Part shown: positions 19,780-28,974 of the stretch, in pieces
How the letters are laid out: the number at the start of each line of letters is the position of its first letter
Position numbering within the stretch: position 1 is the stretch's first letter
Source: Treponema bryantii
GTDB taxonomy: Bacteria; Spirochaetota; Spirochaetia; Treponematales; Treponemataceae
Direction: 5' to 3'
Assembly (NCBI RefSeq): GCF_900111035.1
Contig: NZ_FOFU01000005.1
Coordinates: 62,001-126,000 of the forward strand
DNA length: 64,000 nucleotides
Notes under the pieces: model-generated
What the model saw: the letters and a program-made list of their open reading frames with translations, nothing else
The model's database searches: none
Told to the model about the DNA's origin: nothing
Translations under genes and position numbers: made by a program

Positions 19780-22442
19780 TCTTTTTCCCAGAAAGGCATA
19801 TAATCAGTTATATCTTTTTTCTGTTTATAAACAATATCCTTCCATTGTTCATCTGTCATACGGTCAGTCATATCATGAGTAAACTCAACATAAGAGAAGC
19901 CGTAACCGATTGCAATTCGCTTTCCGCCCTGAGAGTTGTTCAGAGGAACATAAAGTCTTACAGGATTAGCAACTCCAACTTCAAGACAAACCTTAAATTC
20001 ATTATTTGTGTAAACATCAGCAATGCAGGCCATTTTCAACTGATCGTTGTCCTCAGAATAGCCGCCGTTGGTATGAATCATTATAAGGCGGTTCAGAGAA
20101 GAAATAATAGTTGGAATCCATTCAATGTCATTGTATGCGACCGGCTGATTTTCTGCTTCAAGGCGGACAATCATAAGGATACGGTTATAGAGAGCAGAGA
20201 GATTTTCGAGTACGTATTTTGTTTCGTCATCAAGAAGATCATACTGGTCATAAATAGTCATGAGGTTTGCAACAGAAGCAATAGAACCTTCCCAGAACGG
20301 AAGATTTGGCTCGATATAATGAACAGGTTTTGGAAGCGGCTCAGTTCTATAGGTAGGCTCAAAATCACCGTCGCCGGCGCGTTCCGCTGCAACCTGCTTT
20401 ACATACAAAATTGTATCGTGGCGGAGTTCTGCCCAGGTACCATGCGCCGCAATCTGTGACTTAATATTCCAGGCTGGCGATTCGGTGAAGTAGAAGCCGG
20501 CACCCTGTTCAAAGGTGGCCTGAGTTTTTACCTGATACAAAACCTGATTGTAATAAGTCTTATTCCAGAAGTCGCTGTCATATTCAGCAAAAGAAGTCTC
20601 AAAAGAATCGAGAATATCTTTAAGCCCCGGCATTGTAGCGTAATCAGTTTTTTCAAGAAGAGCATCAGCGGTCTTAGAACCAAAGGCCTTCATAATATCA
20701 AGACCGCGGACAATGTCGCGTGGCATAAAGCGAGGTGGAGAAACTTTTTCGTGTACCAGAGAATCATAAGTAAAACGCTGCCCAAAAAGACGCCATCCCA
20801 TAGGCACAGAAGGCAGGCCGCTTTCTTCATCAACTTCTGAATACATCTGGAATACCGACTGTCCGCTGATTGCAGGCGGGCGAAGTTTCTCATTACAAAG
20901 CGACATAAATGCAACTATGTTATCGCGGTTAGCAGCCCATTCAGAATAATCAGTTATATTCTGGTCTTTCCACAGAGGGCAGATATCATCAAAGCTCAAA
21001 TCATCAGACATACCAATAAGCGAAGTAATAGGATTAAAGAGATTTGACCATTTGATGTAGAGGTCGCCGTCTTTCTGGATTGTATCAACAATCAAAGTTA
21101 TAACAGCTTCTTTCTGCAAAATTTCTTCTGGGGTCGGCTGATTTTCACGTGGCTTTGTAATTGTAAAGTGAAGGTGACCGTACCACATTGTTGCGCGGAA
21201 GTAAGTTTCGAGCAGTTTGTTTTTTGTGTAATGTCCGCGAGGCTTGTACTGAGTAAAATCTTCATCCTCACCAAAGATGGCTTCCTTGCCAGGCATTGCG
21301 TTCATGACGAGGCTATAATCATTTTGCACAGCTTCCGGATAAACAGAAAGCATTGTCTGAATTTCGTCACTAGACTTTTCCTGATATATAATAGGATTAT
21401 ACCAGTTATCAGTTTTAACTTTTTCGGGTGAGCTTTCTATGATTGCCTTAGGCACCTGAAAATACTGAATGGCCTGTTCGCGAATCTGTTCGGGTGCATC
21501 AGTTCGGGCAGAAAGAGCTTCAATAAAACCATTAGTAAGCTCTAACATTTGTGGAAGGAAATATTCTTCTTCTGTATATTGAAGCATGCGGTCAAAAATC
21601 AGATGCTGGCTGTGGGCTGCTAAATCAGTTGTAATAAAAATCGGGATAGACTTGTTGTATTTTAAGTTATTGTAGCAGTCTATCATATCATCGCTGCCAA
21701 CATATTTTGCAGGTAGAACCTTCTGCATTGCAAGTCTGTTATTTTCAAGACTTTCAAGAACATTTTTTTCAAGAGGTGTATAACCCGAAATAGGGTAGAA
21801 GGAATCAAAAACTCCGCCTGTCTGATAAAGCATTGCAGAGATTCTGTTGTTTTCGATGGTATCTCTGAAACCGTAAAGGTCTGAACCAAAAACATAACCT
21901 TTTCTGCCTTCCCATTCTGCAGGGTAGAACCAGTTCCAGTTATCCTGAAAATTAAACATCTGCTGTGAATAATCATTTACAGGATTTTTATTCAAAAGCT
22001 TTTCACCGATTTTTATGATAGTACCGAAAGGCACAGCTTCTCCAAGTTCCTCGATGTTTTCGTTTAACGAGGCAGTTTTACCTTCAATATTAAAGGCTTC
22101 CTCCGGATAGAATTTGCAGACCTTGCTTGCAACTACCGCGGTCTGACCTTCGGTAATATTCTGTGTCGGAACTTCTTTGAACTCCATCGGGTCATCAAGA
22201 AAATCCTTATGTGCATCTGTATGAAAGGCACTTGTCGAAAGCTCTTTGCCTTTAAAGTCATAAATCGAATCAAAGGCAGCCTTTTTGGGAGCCTTAGGTT
22301 TTTCTGGCTCAGACTTTTTGATTTCTTTTGGAGCGGGAGTTTCAACAGGTGTCTGTTCAACTTGTTTTTCCTGTTCTTTATTGCAGGAAATTACAAAACA
22401 ACTTAATAAAAGGAGAGAGAGTGAATAAACTAGTTTTTTCAT
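19740..22442 (-). CDS. DUF3160 lipoprotein
   Basis: This 900-residue protein starts with a lipobox (FVISC, Cys20), then a Pro/Glu/Lys-rich linker to about residue 55. The remainder matches DUF3160: IPIFITTDLAAHSQHLIFDR around residue 275 and the C-terminal VANPVRLYVPLNNSQGGKRI, then YGFSYVEF. A short SH3-like stretch may precede it (AVPFGTIIKIGEKLL). DUF3160 proteins are large surface or periplasmic proteins of unknown role, common in spirochaetes. It forms an operon with the MEMO gene downstream and is divergent from the AMMECR1 gene, with only 52 bp between their starts. Confidence 0.9.
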   Translation of the reverse strand: MKKLVYSLSLLLLSCFVISCNKEQEKQVEQTPVETPAPKEIKKSEPEKPKAPKKAAFDSIYDFKGKELSTSAFHTDAHKDFLDDPMEFKEVPTQNITEGQTAVVASKVCKFYPEEAFNIEGKTASLNENIEELGEAVPFGTIIKIGEKLLNKNPVNDYSQQMFNFQDNWNWFYPAEWEGRKGYVFGSDLYGFRDTIENNRISAMLYQTGGVFDSFYPISGYTPLEKNVLESLENNRLAMQKVLPAKYVGSDDMIDCYNNLKYNKSIPIFITTDLAAHSQHLIFDRMLQYTEEEYFLPQMLELTNGFIEALSARTDAPEQIREQAIQYFQVPKAIIESSPEKVKTDNWYNPIIYQEKSSDEIQTMLSVYPEAVQNDYSLVMNAMPGKEAIFGEDEDFTQYKPRGHYTKNKLLETYFRATMWYGHLHFTITKPRENQPTPEEILQKEAVITLIVDTIQKDGDLYIKWSNLFNPITSLIGMSDDLSFDDICPLWKDQNITDYSEWAANRDNIVAFMSLCNEKLRPPAISGQSVFQMYSEVDEESGLPSVPMGWRLFGQRFTYDSLVHEKVSPPRFMPRDIVRGLDIMKAFGSKTADALLEKTDYATMPGLKDILDSFETSFAEYDSDFWNKTYYNQVLYQVKTQATFEQGAGFYFTESPAWNIKSQIAAHGTWAELRHDTILYVKQVAAERAGDGDFEPTYRTEPLPKPVHYIEPNLPFWEGSIASVANLMTIYDQYDLLDDETKYVLENLSALYNRILMIVRLEAENQPVAYNDIEWIPTIISSLNRLIMIHTNGGYSEDNDQLKMACIADVYTNNEFKVCLEVGVANPVRLYVPLNNSQGGKRIAIGYGFSYVEFTHDMTDRMTDEQWKDIVYKQKKDITDYMPFWEKECFVKESEIPAFR

Positions 22443-22494
22443 ATTCTAAATATGATACTTTTCAAAGTCACTGTCTATATGCGATAATTCATTT

Positions 22495-23973
22495 ATGAAA
22501 AAAAGCATTCCAGCTACGCTTCTCATCCCGATTCCACTGATTTTTTTGTTTACACTCAGTTTAGCTTCCTGTCGCAAAAGGACACAGATTCATTTGCACG
22601 ACAGGCACGTACTTTCGTATAATCTTGTAAAAAGTTATGCCGAAGAACACGGCGCGGTCAATCTGATTCTTCTGGATTATCATCATGACATAAGACCCGA
22701 ATATGAAGTTATAAACAGTGTAGACTGGGTTGGAAAGCTTGTAGAAGAAGATTATGTAAAAAAAGTGATATGGCTTTCTGGTAAAAAGCTTCTGCTTCCA
22801 AACAGAAATGCCCGCATGGCCTGGCTGGAACGAAGCCTTAAAAATACCTATCCGGATACTGCAGATAAAATGCGAAATGCGGTTCAGCTTGTAGACTGGT
22901 ATGATTTACATGATCTGAAGTTTGGGGATGCACGGGGAGCGGGAGATTTTGCTGGTCCGTTTGTAATCACCCTCGATTTTGATGTTTTTACAAAAGATCC
23001 TGGCAATCCTCCGGAGCTTTTTGTTGATGAGCTGTGCAACTGGATTCAAAAACAAAAACCTGAACTATTAACTATGTGTCTTTCAGCTTCATATCAGCCA
23101 GATCCTGAAAATGCATGGAGATGGTTAAATCGTTTTATTACAGGTTATAAAAGAAGTGCTGACTGGTATCTTGAAAGTGGAGATTTTGGCGAAAAAGAAG
23201 AGAGTAGAGATGATTTTGAAGCTCACAAAAAATGGGCCGAACTTCCTGAAGTTTATAAAAATGCCGAAGTACCATTTTATTCTGGCGGATATTTATGGCA
23301 GAATGCTCCAGCTTTTTTAACCAAATCTCTGATAGAAAAAAAGATAAATGCAGGAAATGAAACAGCAAAAGAGATTCTTTATATCTGGAACGATAAGAAA
23401 TTAAAAAGCATGAAACAGACTTTTAATGAAGAGAAACTGCATGAAATGGCTGCTCTTGCAAAATCAACAATGCATCAGTTTTTTGAGGGAAAAGATTTTT
23501 ACGCTCCGAATCAAAATATTCTGACAGATAAAGAAAGCTATGGTGTTGCAGTACGTTTTCGGAATTCTGAGGAAGACAGAGGCTGCCTTTCGTTATATAC
23601 GGGAATTATTTATGAAGATATGGAGGAAGCCGTTCAGTATTGTACAAAAGAGGCTCTTGTTGATCCGAGATATACGAATATTCGTCAGGAGGAAGAAAAG
23701 TCTCTCATTACAAATATTTCTGTCTTTTCTGATTGGGAAAGCATGAACTCCTGTTATGATTTTACTCCAGGTTTGCATAGCCTTTTACTGGAAGATTCAA
23801 CAGGTGAGAAAACATTACTTCAAGCTGCAATTGCGTTGGAACGTAATTACAGCTGTGAGGCATTTCTATCTCGTCTTTCAAATAAAGCTGGACTTGGCTT
23901 TGATGGCTGGAAAGATGAAGGTTTGAAATTTTATAAAGCTAGAACGATTTCTTATTCAGCATTTGAATTATAA
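22495..23973 (+). CDS. Lipoprotein fusing UPF0489 and AMMECR1 domains
   Basis: This 492-residue protein starts with a lipoprotein signal (LSLASC, Cys26). Residues ~30-320 resemble UPF0489, with DYHHDIRPEYE and FVITLDFDVFT as likely metal-binding segments of an arginase-like fold. Residues ~325-475 are an AMMECR1 domain: VAVRFRNSEEDRGCLSLYTG, EALVDPRYTNIRQEE and SLITNISVFSDWE. The conserved LRGCIG motif of AMMECR1 is RGCLSL here. AMMECR1 is protein A of the AmmeMemoRadiSam set; protein B (MEMO) is encoded nearby, also with an export signal. I infer an extracytoplasmic version of this system. Its chemistry is unknown. Confidence 0.8.
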   Translation: MKKSIPATLLIPIPLIFLFTLSLASCRKRTQIHLHDRHVLSYNLVKSYAEEHGAVNLILLDYHHDIRPEYEVINSVDWVGKLVEEDYVKKVIWLSGKKLLLPNRNARMAWLERSLKNTYPDTADKMRNAVQLVDWYDLHDLKFGDARGAGDFAGPFVITLDFDVFTKDPGNPPELFVDELCNWIQKQKPELLTMCLSASYQPDPENAWRWLNRFITGYKRSADWYLESGDFGEKEESRDDFEAHKKWAELPEVYKNAEVPFYSGGYLWQNAPAFLTKSLIEKKINAGNETAKEILYIWNDKKLKSMKQTFNEEKLHEMAALAKSTMHQFFEGKDFYAPNQNILTDKESYGVAVRFRNSEEDRGCLSLYTGIIYEDMEEAVQYCTKEALVDPRYTNIRQEEEKSLITNISVFSDWESMNSCYDFTPGLHSLLLEDSTGEKTLLQAAIALERNYSCEAFLSRLSNKAGLGFDGWKDEGLKFYKARTISYSAFEL

Positions 23974-24785
23974 TTTGCCAGCAATTCTTTATAGAAGTTA
24001 TAAACTGACATATTTATATGAGGTTGAAGCCATATTGCCCCAAAACCGAGGGTTAGAATAATCAGAAGATACTGGCCTATAAAACTTAAATAAAATTTAA
24101 AAAGTTCTGCACGATAGCCTTTTGTAATAGCCTTACTTACATTCATTGCTTCTCTAATCTTCAGGTCATTGTTATCTGCAATAGCGTAGGTATTCAGACA
24201 ATAGGCAAGCCATTTGAAAATATAAACAGAATAAAAACAAATTAAGCCAGATATATTGATAATTTTGCTTGCTATTTTTGGATCTATAAGTTTTTTTTCT
24301 ATAAGAATGTAAAATACAAAACCTTCAATGCAAATAAGTGGAATAAGGAAAAGGAGTCCCCATATGGATACCCATAGAATAGTCCACCAGTAATTACCAA
24401 TACCTTTTCCAGCAAGCTTGAAATTAGCAAAATAATCTTTAAGTGTAAAATTATAATACTGGTCAGTCTTTTTTTGTTTTGCAATCTGAACAATTAACGC
24501 AAAATATGCCATGCTGAAAACAGGAGTTATTAAACCGGTAATTAAAATATCAAGAAATTGAAAAGGTTGAAATGTGGTGGAAAATTTGAAATTAGTAAAT
24601 AAGTTTGTACTATAGATCTTAGGAAGAATTTTTGAAAACGGGGAAAACCGGATTGGAATAAATACTGTAAATATGATTGCCAGAGTATAAGAAACAATTA
24701 AACTGATTAGTAACGCAAGACGCGGTGTTTTAGAATAAGGCTTTAGCTGTTCAGCAGCCAATACTTTTTTAGCATTGAAATTCAT
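23952..24785 (-). CDS. DUF975-type membrane protein
   Basis: This 277-residue protein has about six membrane segments. The C-terminal part (SKAITKGYRAELFKFYLSFI, then LTLGFGAIWLQPHINMSVYN and FYKELL) matches the DUF975 pattern. The role of the family is unknown. It ends inside the 3' end of the convergent AMMECR1 gene, with 22 bp of overlap. Confidence 0.75.
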   Translation of the reverse strand: MNFNAKKVLAAEQLKPYSKTPRLALLISLIVSYTLAIIFTVFIPIRFSPFSKILPKIYSTNLFTNFKFSTTFQPFQFLDILITGLITPVFSMAYFALIVQIAKQKKTDQYYNFTLKDYFANFKLAGKGIGNYWWTILWVSIWGLLFLIPLICIEGFVFYILIEKKLIDPKIASKIINISGLICFYSVYIFKWLAYCLNTYAIADNNDLKIREAMNVSKAITKGYRAELFKFYLSFIGQYLLIILTLGFGAIWLQPHINMSVYNFYKELLANYNSNAE

Positions 24786-24827
24786 AAATTTTCCTTTTTA
24801 AATAACAATTTTTTAATTGTAAAATTG

Positions 24828-24855
24828 AAATTCCCGTGCAAAAACACGGGAATTT
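24828..24855 (-). terminator. Terminator after the small membrane gene
   Basis: A perfect 11-bp stem AAATTCCCGTG/CACGGGAATTT with a 6-base loop lies 3 bp after the stop of the 24859-25086 gene. Confidence 0.75.
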
Positions 24856-24858
24856 ATT

Positions 24859-25086
24859 TTACATATTCAGAATTCTAAGAATCTTTTTTGTGAAAAGAAC
24901 ACAAAGAATATCGATAATCCAGATTACGTTCCAGCCGAGAAGCAGCAGGCGGATAATACCTGCAACAGGTTTTCCTTCCTGGAAGCGGGTTACAGCTCCA
25001 AATAACCATGAAGTTACCGGAATAATTGCCAGAATAAGGCTGATAAGCCATGGCAGTCCAAAATAATCTTTACCTTTTTTTGCCAT
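24859..25086 (-). CDS. Small membrane protein
   Basis: This 75-residue protein has two hydrophobic segments (about residues 11-30 and 43-65) separated by FQEGKPVAGIIRL. An amphipathic tail ILRILNM ends it. It resembles short two-helix membrane proteins (Pmp3- or TM2-like) in size and topology, but no family motif is clear. It has a good ribosome site (AGGAGGTCATTTTA before the start). A TetR regulator is divergent with 127 bp between starts, so it is the obvious candidate target. Confidence 0.7.
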   Translation of the reverse strand: MAKKGKDYFGLPWLISLILAIIPVTSWLFGAVTRFQEGKPVAGIIRLLLLGWNVIWIIDILCVLFTKKILRILNM

Positions 25087-25180
25087 TAAAATGACCTCCT
25101 GATTTGTCTTTATCTCTATTTTATAACGGATTGGGTAATTTGCAACGTTTTTTTGGCTAACGACCGTTCATTTTTTCTTA

Positions 25181-25198
25181 AACTAATTAACGTTAGTT
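25181..25198. promoter_or_regulatory. Candidate TetR operator
   Basis: The inverted repeat AACTAATTAACGTTAGTT lies in the divergent promoter region between the small membrane gene and the TetR gene, 16 bp before the TetR start. A second, shorter repeat (AACGACCGTT, 25159-25168) lies nearby. Confidence 0.55.
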
Positions 25199-25213
25199 AC
25201 CGATATTTATAGT

Positions 25214-25876
25214 ATGAGTAAGAAAAATATTTCACAGGAAAAAATTATTCAGGCTTTTATGGCCAGCGCTTTTGATAAGAGTGCCGGCGCCAGTTCTCTG
25301 GCTGATGTAGCAGATATTCTGGAGATTAAAAAGGCTTCTCTCTATAACCACTTTGAGAGCCGCGATGCTATGTATACTGCAACACTTTCTTATTGTGCTA
25401 AAGAAATAGAAGCTGTAGGTTTTACGCAGGAGAAGACACTTGAAGGAATTAAGGGTGGAAAAACAGCTCCTTCTGCAGTATTTAAGAAGCTCATAACACG
25501 CTATACAGAGCTTTTTGAAAACGAACCTTTGTTCCAGATTTATGTTTTCGTTCACAGCGAACAGTATTTTAATCTTGATGCATTCAAAATTGTTGAAGGG
25601 GAAAACAACAGAATTTGTGATGCAATAAAGGATATTCTTACTGCTTTTGCTGCTGCAAAGAAAATTGCAAAGAAAACAGATAAGGAACTTAAAGATATTG
25701 CTGCACAGCTCTCTGCAATCATTATTCAGCATAGAGATTACTATATTGCAGCAAGAAAAGAGATTGTACGACAGAATCCAGACAGTAAGGCTGGTGGACT
25801 TTTTGCACTTCCAACAGATGAGGCTGCTCTTAGCCGAACTCTCAAACTGGTAGATGCTGTATTGAAATCTCTTTAA
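25214..25876 (+). CDS. TetR-family transcriptional regulator
   Basis: This 220-residue protein has an N-terminal TetR helix-turn-helix (about residues 12-58: ASSLADVADILEIKKASLYN, then HFESRDAMY). The C-terminal ligand-binding region is helical with no recognised ligand signature. TetR proteins usually repress their own gene and a divergent neighbour; the inverted repeat at 25181-25198 fits this. It overlaps the convergent methyltransferase gene by four bases. Confidence 0.9.
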   Translation: MSKKNISQEKIIQAFMASAFDKSAGASSLADVADILEIKKASLYNHFESRDAMYTATLSYCAKEIEAVGFTQEKTLEGIKGGKTAPSAVFKKLITRYTELFENEPLFQIYVFVHSEQYFNLDAFKIVEGENNRICDAIKDILTAFAAAKKIAKKTDKELKDIAAQLSAIIIQHRDYYIAARKEIVRQNPDSKAGGLFALPTDEAALSRTLKLVDAVLKSL

Positions 25877-26637
25877 TCACCGTATATCCGATGAATTTCA
25901 TCGGTATATTCACCATCATCATTACGTACTACAAGAGGCGGTTCAATTATGAGCCGTCTCTTTGCATTTTTACGGGCTTCTATCATTACCATATTCGGTT
26001 CTTTGTCAGCAAAAGGGTAAATAAGCTGCATTCTTTTTGCTTCCAGCTTATGAGTTGCAAGTGATTCGAAAATTTCTGGAAGTCGGTAAGGCCTGTGAAT
26101 CATGAAAAAACGCCCGTGTGTAGCCAGAAGATAATCTGCAGCCGCTACAACATCTTCAAGTGTACATAAAACTTCATGTCGTGCTATTGTTTTTGCATCC
26201 AGATTATTACCTTTTCCGTGAATGTCAGCCATATAAGGCGGATTACAGGTTACAACATTGAAGCTGTGTTTATCAAAAAGTTTATCAACCTCACATAAAT
26301 TACCTTTTACTATATTTATCTGATTTTCAAGCTTATTCAGAGCTATACTGCGCTTTGCCATTTCTGCAGAAGCATCCTGAACTTCCAGTCCGGTAAATGT
26401 TATTGAAGATTTCAGATTATTTGAGCTTAAAGCCTGGCTTCCAGCCATCAAAAGTGGAATAATTCCGGTTCCTGTTCCCAGATCGATTACTTTTTCACCA
26501 GCCTGTACTCCACTTGCAGAGCGTAAACCTCCTGAAACAGCAAAATCAGCCAGTAAAACCGCATCTATTCCAAACTGGAAGCGTTCTGTGTCCTGAATAA
26601 TCTTAAAGCCGTTGCGTAATGTATCAACCTGTTCCAT
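25873..26637 (-). CDS. TrmN6-type tRNA (adenine-N6) methyltransferase
   Basis: This 254-residue class I SAM methyltransferase has the SAM-binding motif DLGTGTGIIP (52-61) and the N6-adenine motif NPPY (132-135). The N-terminus DTLRNGFKIIQDTERFQFGI is that of YfiC/TrmN6, which methylates A37 of tRNA-Val. The C-terminal QLIYPFADKEPNMVMIEARK is also typical. Related enzymes may act on other RNAs, so the exact substrate is inferred from the family. Confidence 0.88.
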   Translation of the reverse strand: MEQVDTLRNGFKIIQDTERFQFGIDAVLLADFAVSGGLRSASGVQAGEKVIDLGTGTGIIPLLMAGSQALSSNNLKSSITFTGLEVQDASAEMAKRSIALNKLENQINIVKGNLCEVDKLFDKHSFNVVTCNPPYMADIHGKGNNLDAKTIARHEVLCTLEDVVAAADYLLATHGRFFMIHRPYRLPEIFESLATHKLEAKRMQLIYPFADKEPNMVMIEARKNAKRRLIIEPPLVVRNDDGEYTDEIHRIYGD

Positions 26638-26677
26638 AGTTCAAATATAACAGAAATTTACTATATATTAGAAAAAA

Positions 26678-26706
26678 TTAGCAATTAACAAAAAGTGTGA
26701 TATACT
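26678..26706 (+). promoter_or_regulatory. Candidate promoter of the chemotaxis receptor
   Basis: TTAGCA (26678-26683), 17-bp spacer, TATACT (26701-26706), 73 bp before the start codon. GGAAGGG at 26769-26775 is the ribosome site. Confidence 0.45.
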
Positions 26707-26779
26707 ATTTTTATTAACATAAACAAAATTATAAAAAAAAACAATTCTATATTTGATTGTTTATTAATGGAAGGGATAA

Positions 26780-28888
26780 ATGGCTAAAACAAGAATTGGT
26801 AAACTTCGTATTTCTTTAGCAGTCAAGTTGTTGGTAATGTTTCTGGCAGTTCTTTTTGTCGCAAACATTATCTTTGGAGAAGTTGCATATAGAGAAGCTT
26901 CTGTTGGAATGACTAGAAGTGTTTATAGTCAGATAGATTCTCTTTCCTGGGATGTTGTTCACCAGATTCAGGCTATAAACGATAAGCACTTTCAGACTCT
27001 TCATTCAATTGCAGAACTTGCTATTATGAAGGATGAAACAGTTTCTCTGGCAGATAAACAGAATCAGTTGAAAAAAGTTGCTGCTTCAATTGGCTCAAAT
27101 ATTCAGAATATGGCCTTTTATGATGCACAGGGAAATGCAATTACAGATGATGGCCGTCTTATGAATTTTGCAGCCCGTCCTTATTTCAAAGAATCTTTTT
27201 CTGGAAAAGATTTTGTTTCGGATCCTGCATTAAGTGCTGTTACTAATAGTATTCTTCAGCATTATGGAGTACCGGTATATAACGAAAATCATAAACCAAT
27301 TGGTGCAATCGTAATGGTTATCCAGGGAAATACAATCCTTGATACAATTTCAAAGATCGATATGGGTGGTGGAATGCATCCATCGGTTATCAACTGGGCT
27401 ACAAGTACAACTGTTGCAAATGCAAATGAAGGAACTGATGAAAATGCAAATGGAGATCAGCAGCTTGATGAAACACAAGGACTTGGTCTTATTCTTGCAA
27501 ATATCTTCCAGGGAAAAGAAGGTATCGATGCCTTTGAAGATCCTAATATTCATGTACATCTTATTGCTTCATACAAAAAAATCCCTGGTACAACCTGGAC
27601 ACTGTTTGGTGTAGCTTCATATGATTATTACTTTGGTACACTGAGTTCAATGAATCGCTCTCTTACATATGTAAATATGATAACACTTTTAATTTCTGCT
27701 GTCATAATTGTTATTCTTGTAAGACTTCTTATTAAGCCTCTTACTGTTGTAAAGAAATCTATTGAAACAATTGCCAGTGGAAATGCAGATCTTACACAGC
27801 GTATTCCAGCAGCTTCAAATGATGAAATTGGTGATGTAGTTCGGGGCTTTAATACCTTCGTTGAAAAACTTCAGGGAATTGTAACAAATCTCCAGTTATC
27901 TAAATCAAATCTTATTAGTGTTGATAGCGGACTTCAGGAAACAACACAGGATGCTTCTGCATCAATTACAGAAATTATTGCAAATATCGAAAGTGTAAAT
28001 AAACAGATTCTTAGTCAGGCTGATTCTGTACAGGAAACTGCCGGCGCGGTAAATCAGATCAGTTCAAATATCAGTTCTCTTGAGCGTATGATTGAATCTC
28101 AGGCTGCAAGTGTAACTGAGGCTTCTGCCTCTGTAGAACAGATGATTGGAAATATCAATGCTGTTAATAATTCTGTAGGAAAGATGATTGAATCCTTCCA
28201 TACATTACAGGAGCACTCTTCAGCTGGTTTCACTACACAGAATAATGCAAATGAAAAAATCATGCGTATTGAGGAACAGTCTAAGATGCTTCAGGAAGCA
28301 AATATCGCTATTGCCAATATTGCAGAACAGACAAACCTTCTTGCTATGAATGCGGCAATCGAAGCGGCACATGCTGGTGAAGCAGGTAAAGGATTCGCTG
28401 TCGTTGCCGATGAAATCCGTAAGCTTTCAGAAACTTCAACTGATCAGTCTAAGACAATTGGAAATGAGCTTCAGAAGATTTCTGAGACTATCCAGGATGT
28501 TGTAAGCGTTTCTAGCGAAACAAACACAGCCTTTACAGCAATTACTAACAGTATTGCAGAAACCAGTCAGATTATTGAGCAGATTAAGGGCGCAATGGAA
28601 GAGCAGCAGATTGGTTCTAAGCAGATTATAGATGCTTTGCATGCTATGAATAATTCAACTTCTGAAGTACGTTCTGCATCTGATGAAATGACAGAAGGAA
28701 ATAAACACATTCTCAAGGAAATTGAGAAACTGCAGATTTCAACTGACTCAATGAAGGGAAGTATTGATGAAATGCATATTGGTGTTGAGCGAATGAATGC
28801 AACTGGTGCAGCCCTTTCTGTAATCACCGGAACTGTTGCCGACAATATTAAGAAGATTGGTTCAGAGATTGATTTGTTCAAAGTTTAA
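26780..28888 (+). CDS. Methyl-accepting chemotaxis protein
   Basis: This 702-residue receptor has a first membrane helix at about residues 15-35, a periplasmic sensor of the dCache type (~40-290), a second helix (~293-315), a HAMP domain (~316-370) and a long cytoplasmic signalling domain. The signalling tip is [20 protein letters not shown], then [20 protein letters not shown]. The sensor resembles double-Cache receptors ([13 protein letters not shown], then [20 protein letters not shown]), which bind small ligands such as amino acids; the ligand here is unknown. It signals through CheA/CheW to the periplasmic flagella. Confidence 0.95.
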   Translation: MAKTRIGKLRISLAVKLLVMFLAVLFVANIIFGEVAYREASVGMTRSVYSQIDSLSWDVVHQIQAINDKHFQTLHSIAELAIMKDETVSLADKQNQLKKVAASIGSNIQNMAFYDAQGNAITDDGRLMNFAARPYFKESFSGKDFVSDPALSAVTNSILQHYGVPVYNENHKPIGAIVMVIQGNTILDTISKIDMGGGMHPSVINWATSTTVANANEGTDENANGDQQLDETQGLGLILANIFQGKEGIDAFEDPNIHVHLIASYKKIPGTTWTLFGVASYDYYFGTLSSMNRSLTYVNMITLLISAVIIVILVRLLIKPLTVVKKSIETIASGNADLTQRIPAASNDEIGDVVRGFNTFVEKLQGIVTNLQLSKSNLISVDSGLQETTQDASASITEIIANIESVNKQILSQADSVQETAGAVNQISSNISSLERMIESQAASVTEASASVEQMIGNINAVNNSVGKMIESFHTLQEHSSAGFTTQNNANEKIMRIEEQSKMLQEANIAIANIAEQTNLLAMNAAIEAAHAGEAGKGFAVVADEIRKLSETSTDQSKTIGNELQKISETIQDVVSVSSETNTAFTAITNSIAETSQIIEQIKGAMEEQQIGSKQIIDALHAMNNSTSEVRSASDEMTEGNKHILKEIEKLQISTDSMKGSIDEMHIGVERMNATGAALSVITGTVADNIKKIGSEIDLFKV

Positions 28889-28922
28889 CTTGAATTCTTT
28901 TTAAACTCACTATATACTTCAA

Positions 28923-28962
28923 GAATGGATGACAAAAAGCATCAAAAATGTCATCCATTTTG
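28923..28962 (+). terminator. Terminator after the chemotaxis receptor gene
   Basis: A stem AATGGATGACA/TGTCATCCATT with a 16-base loop lies 36 bp after the stop and is followed by TT. The ribosome site of the next gene (GGAG) begins 4 bp later, so it may also affect that gene's translation. Confidence 0.6.
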
Positions 28963-28974
28963 GAGTAAAAAATT

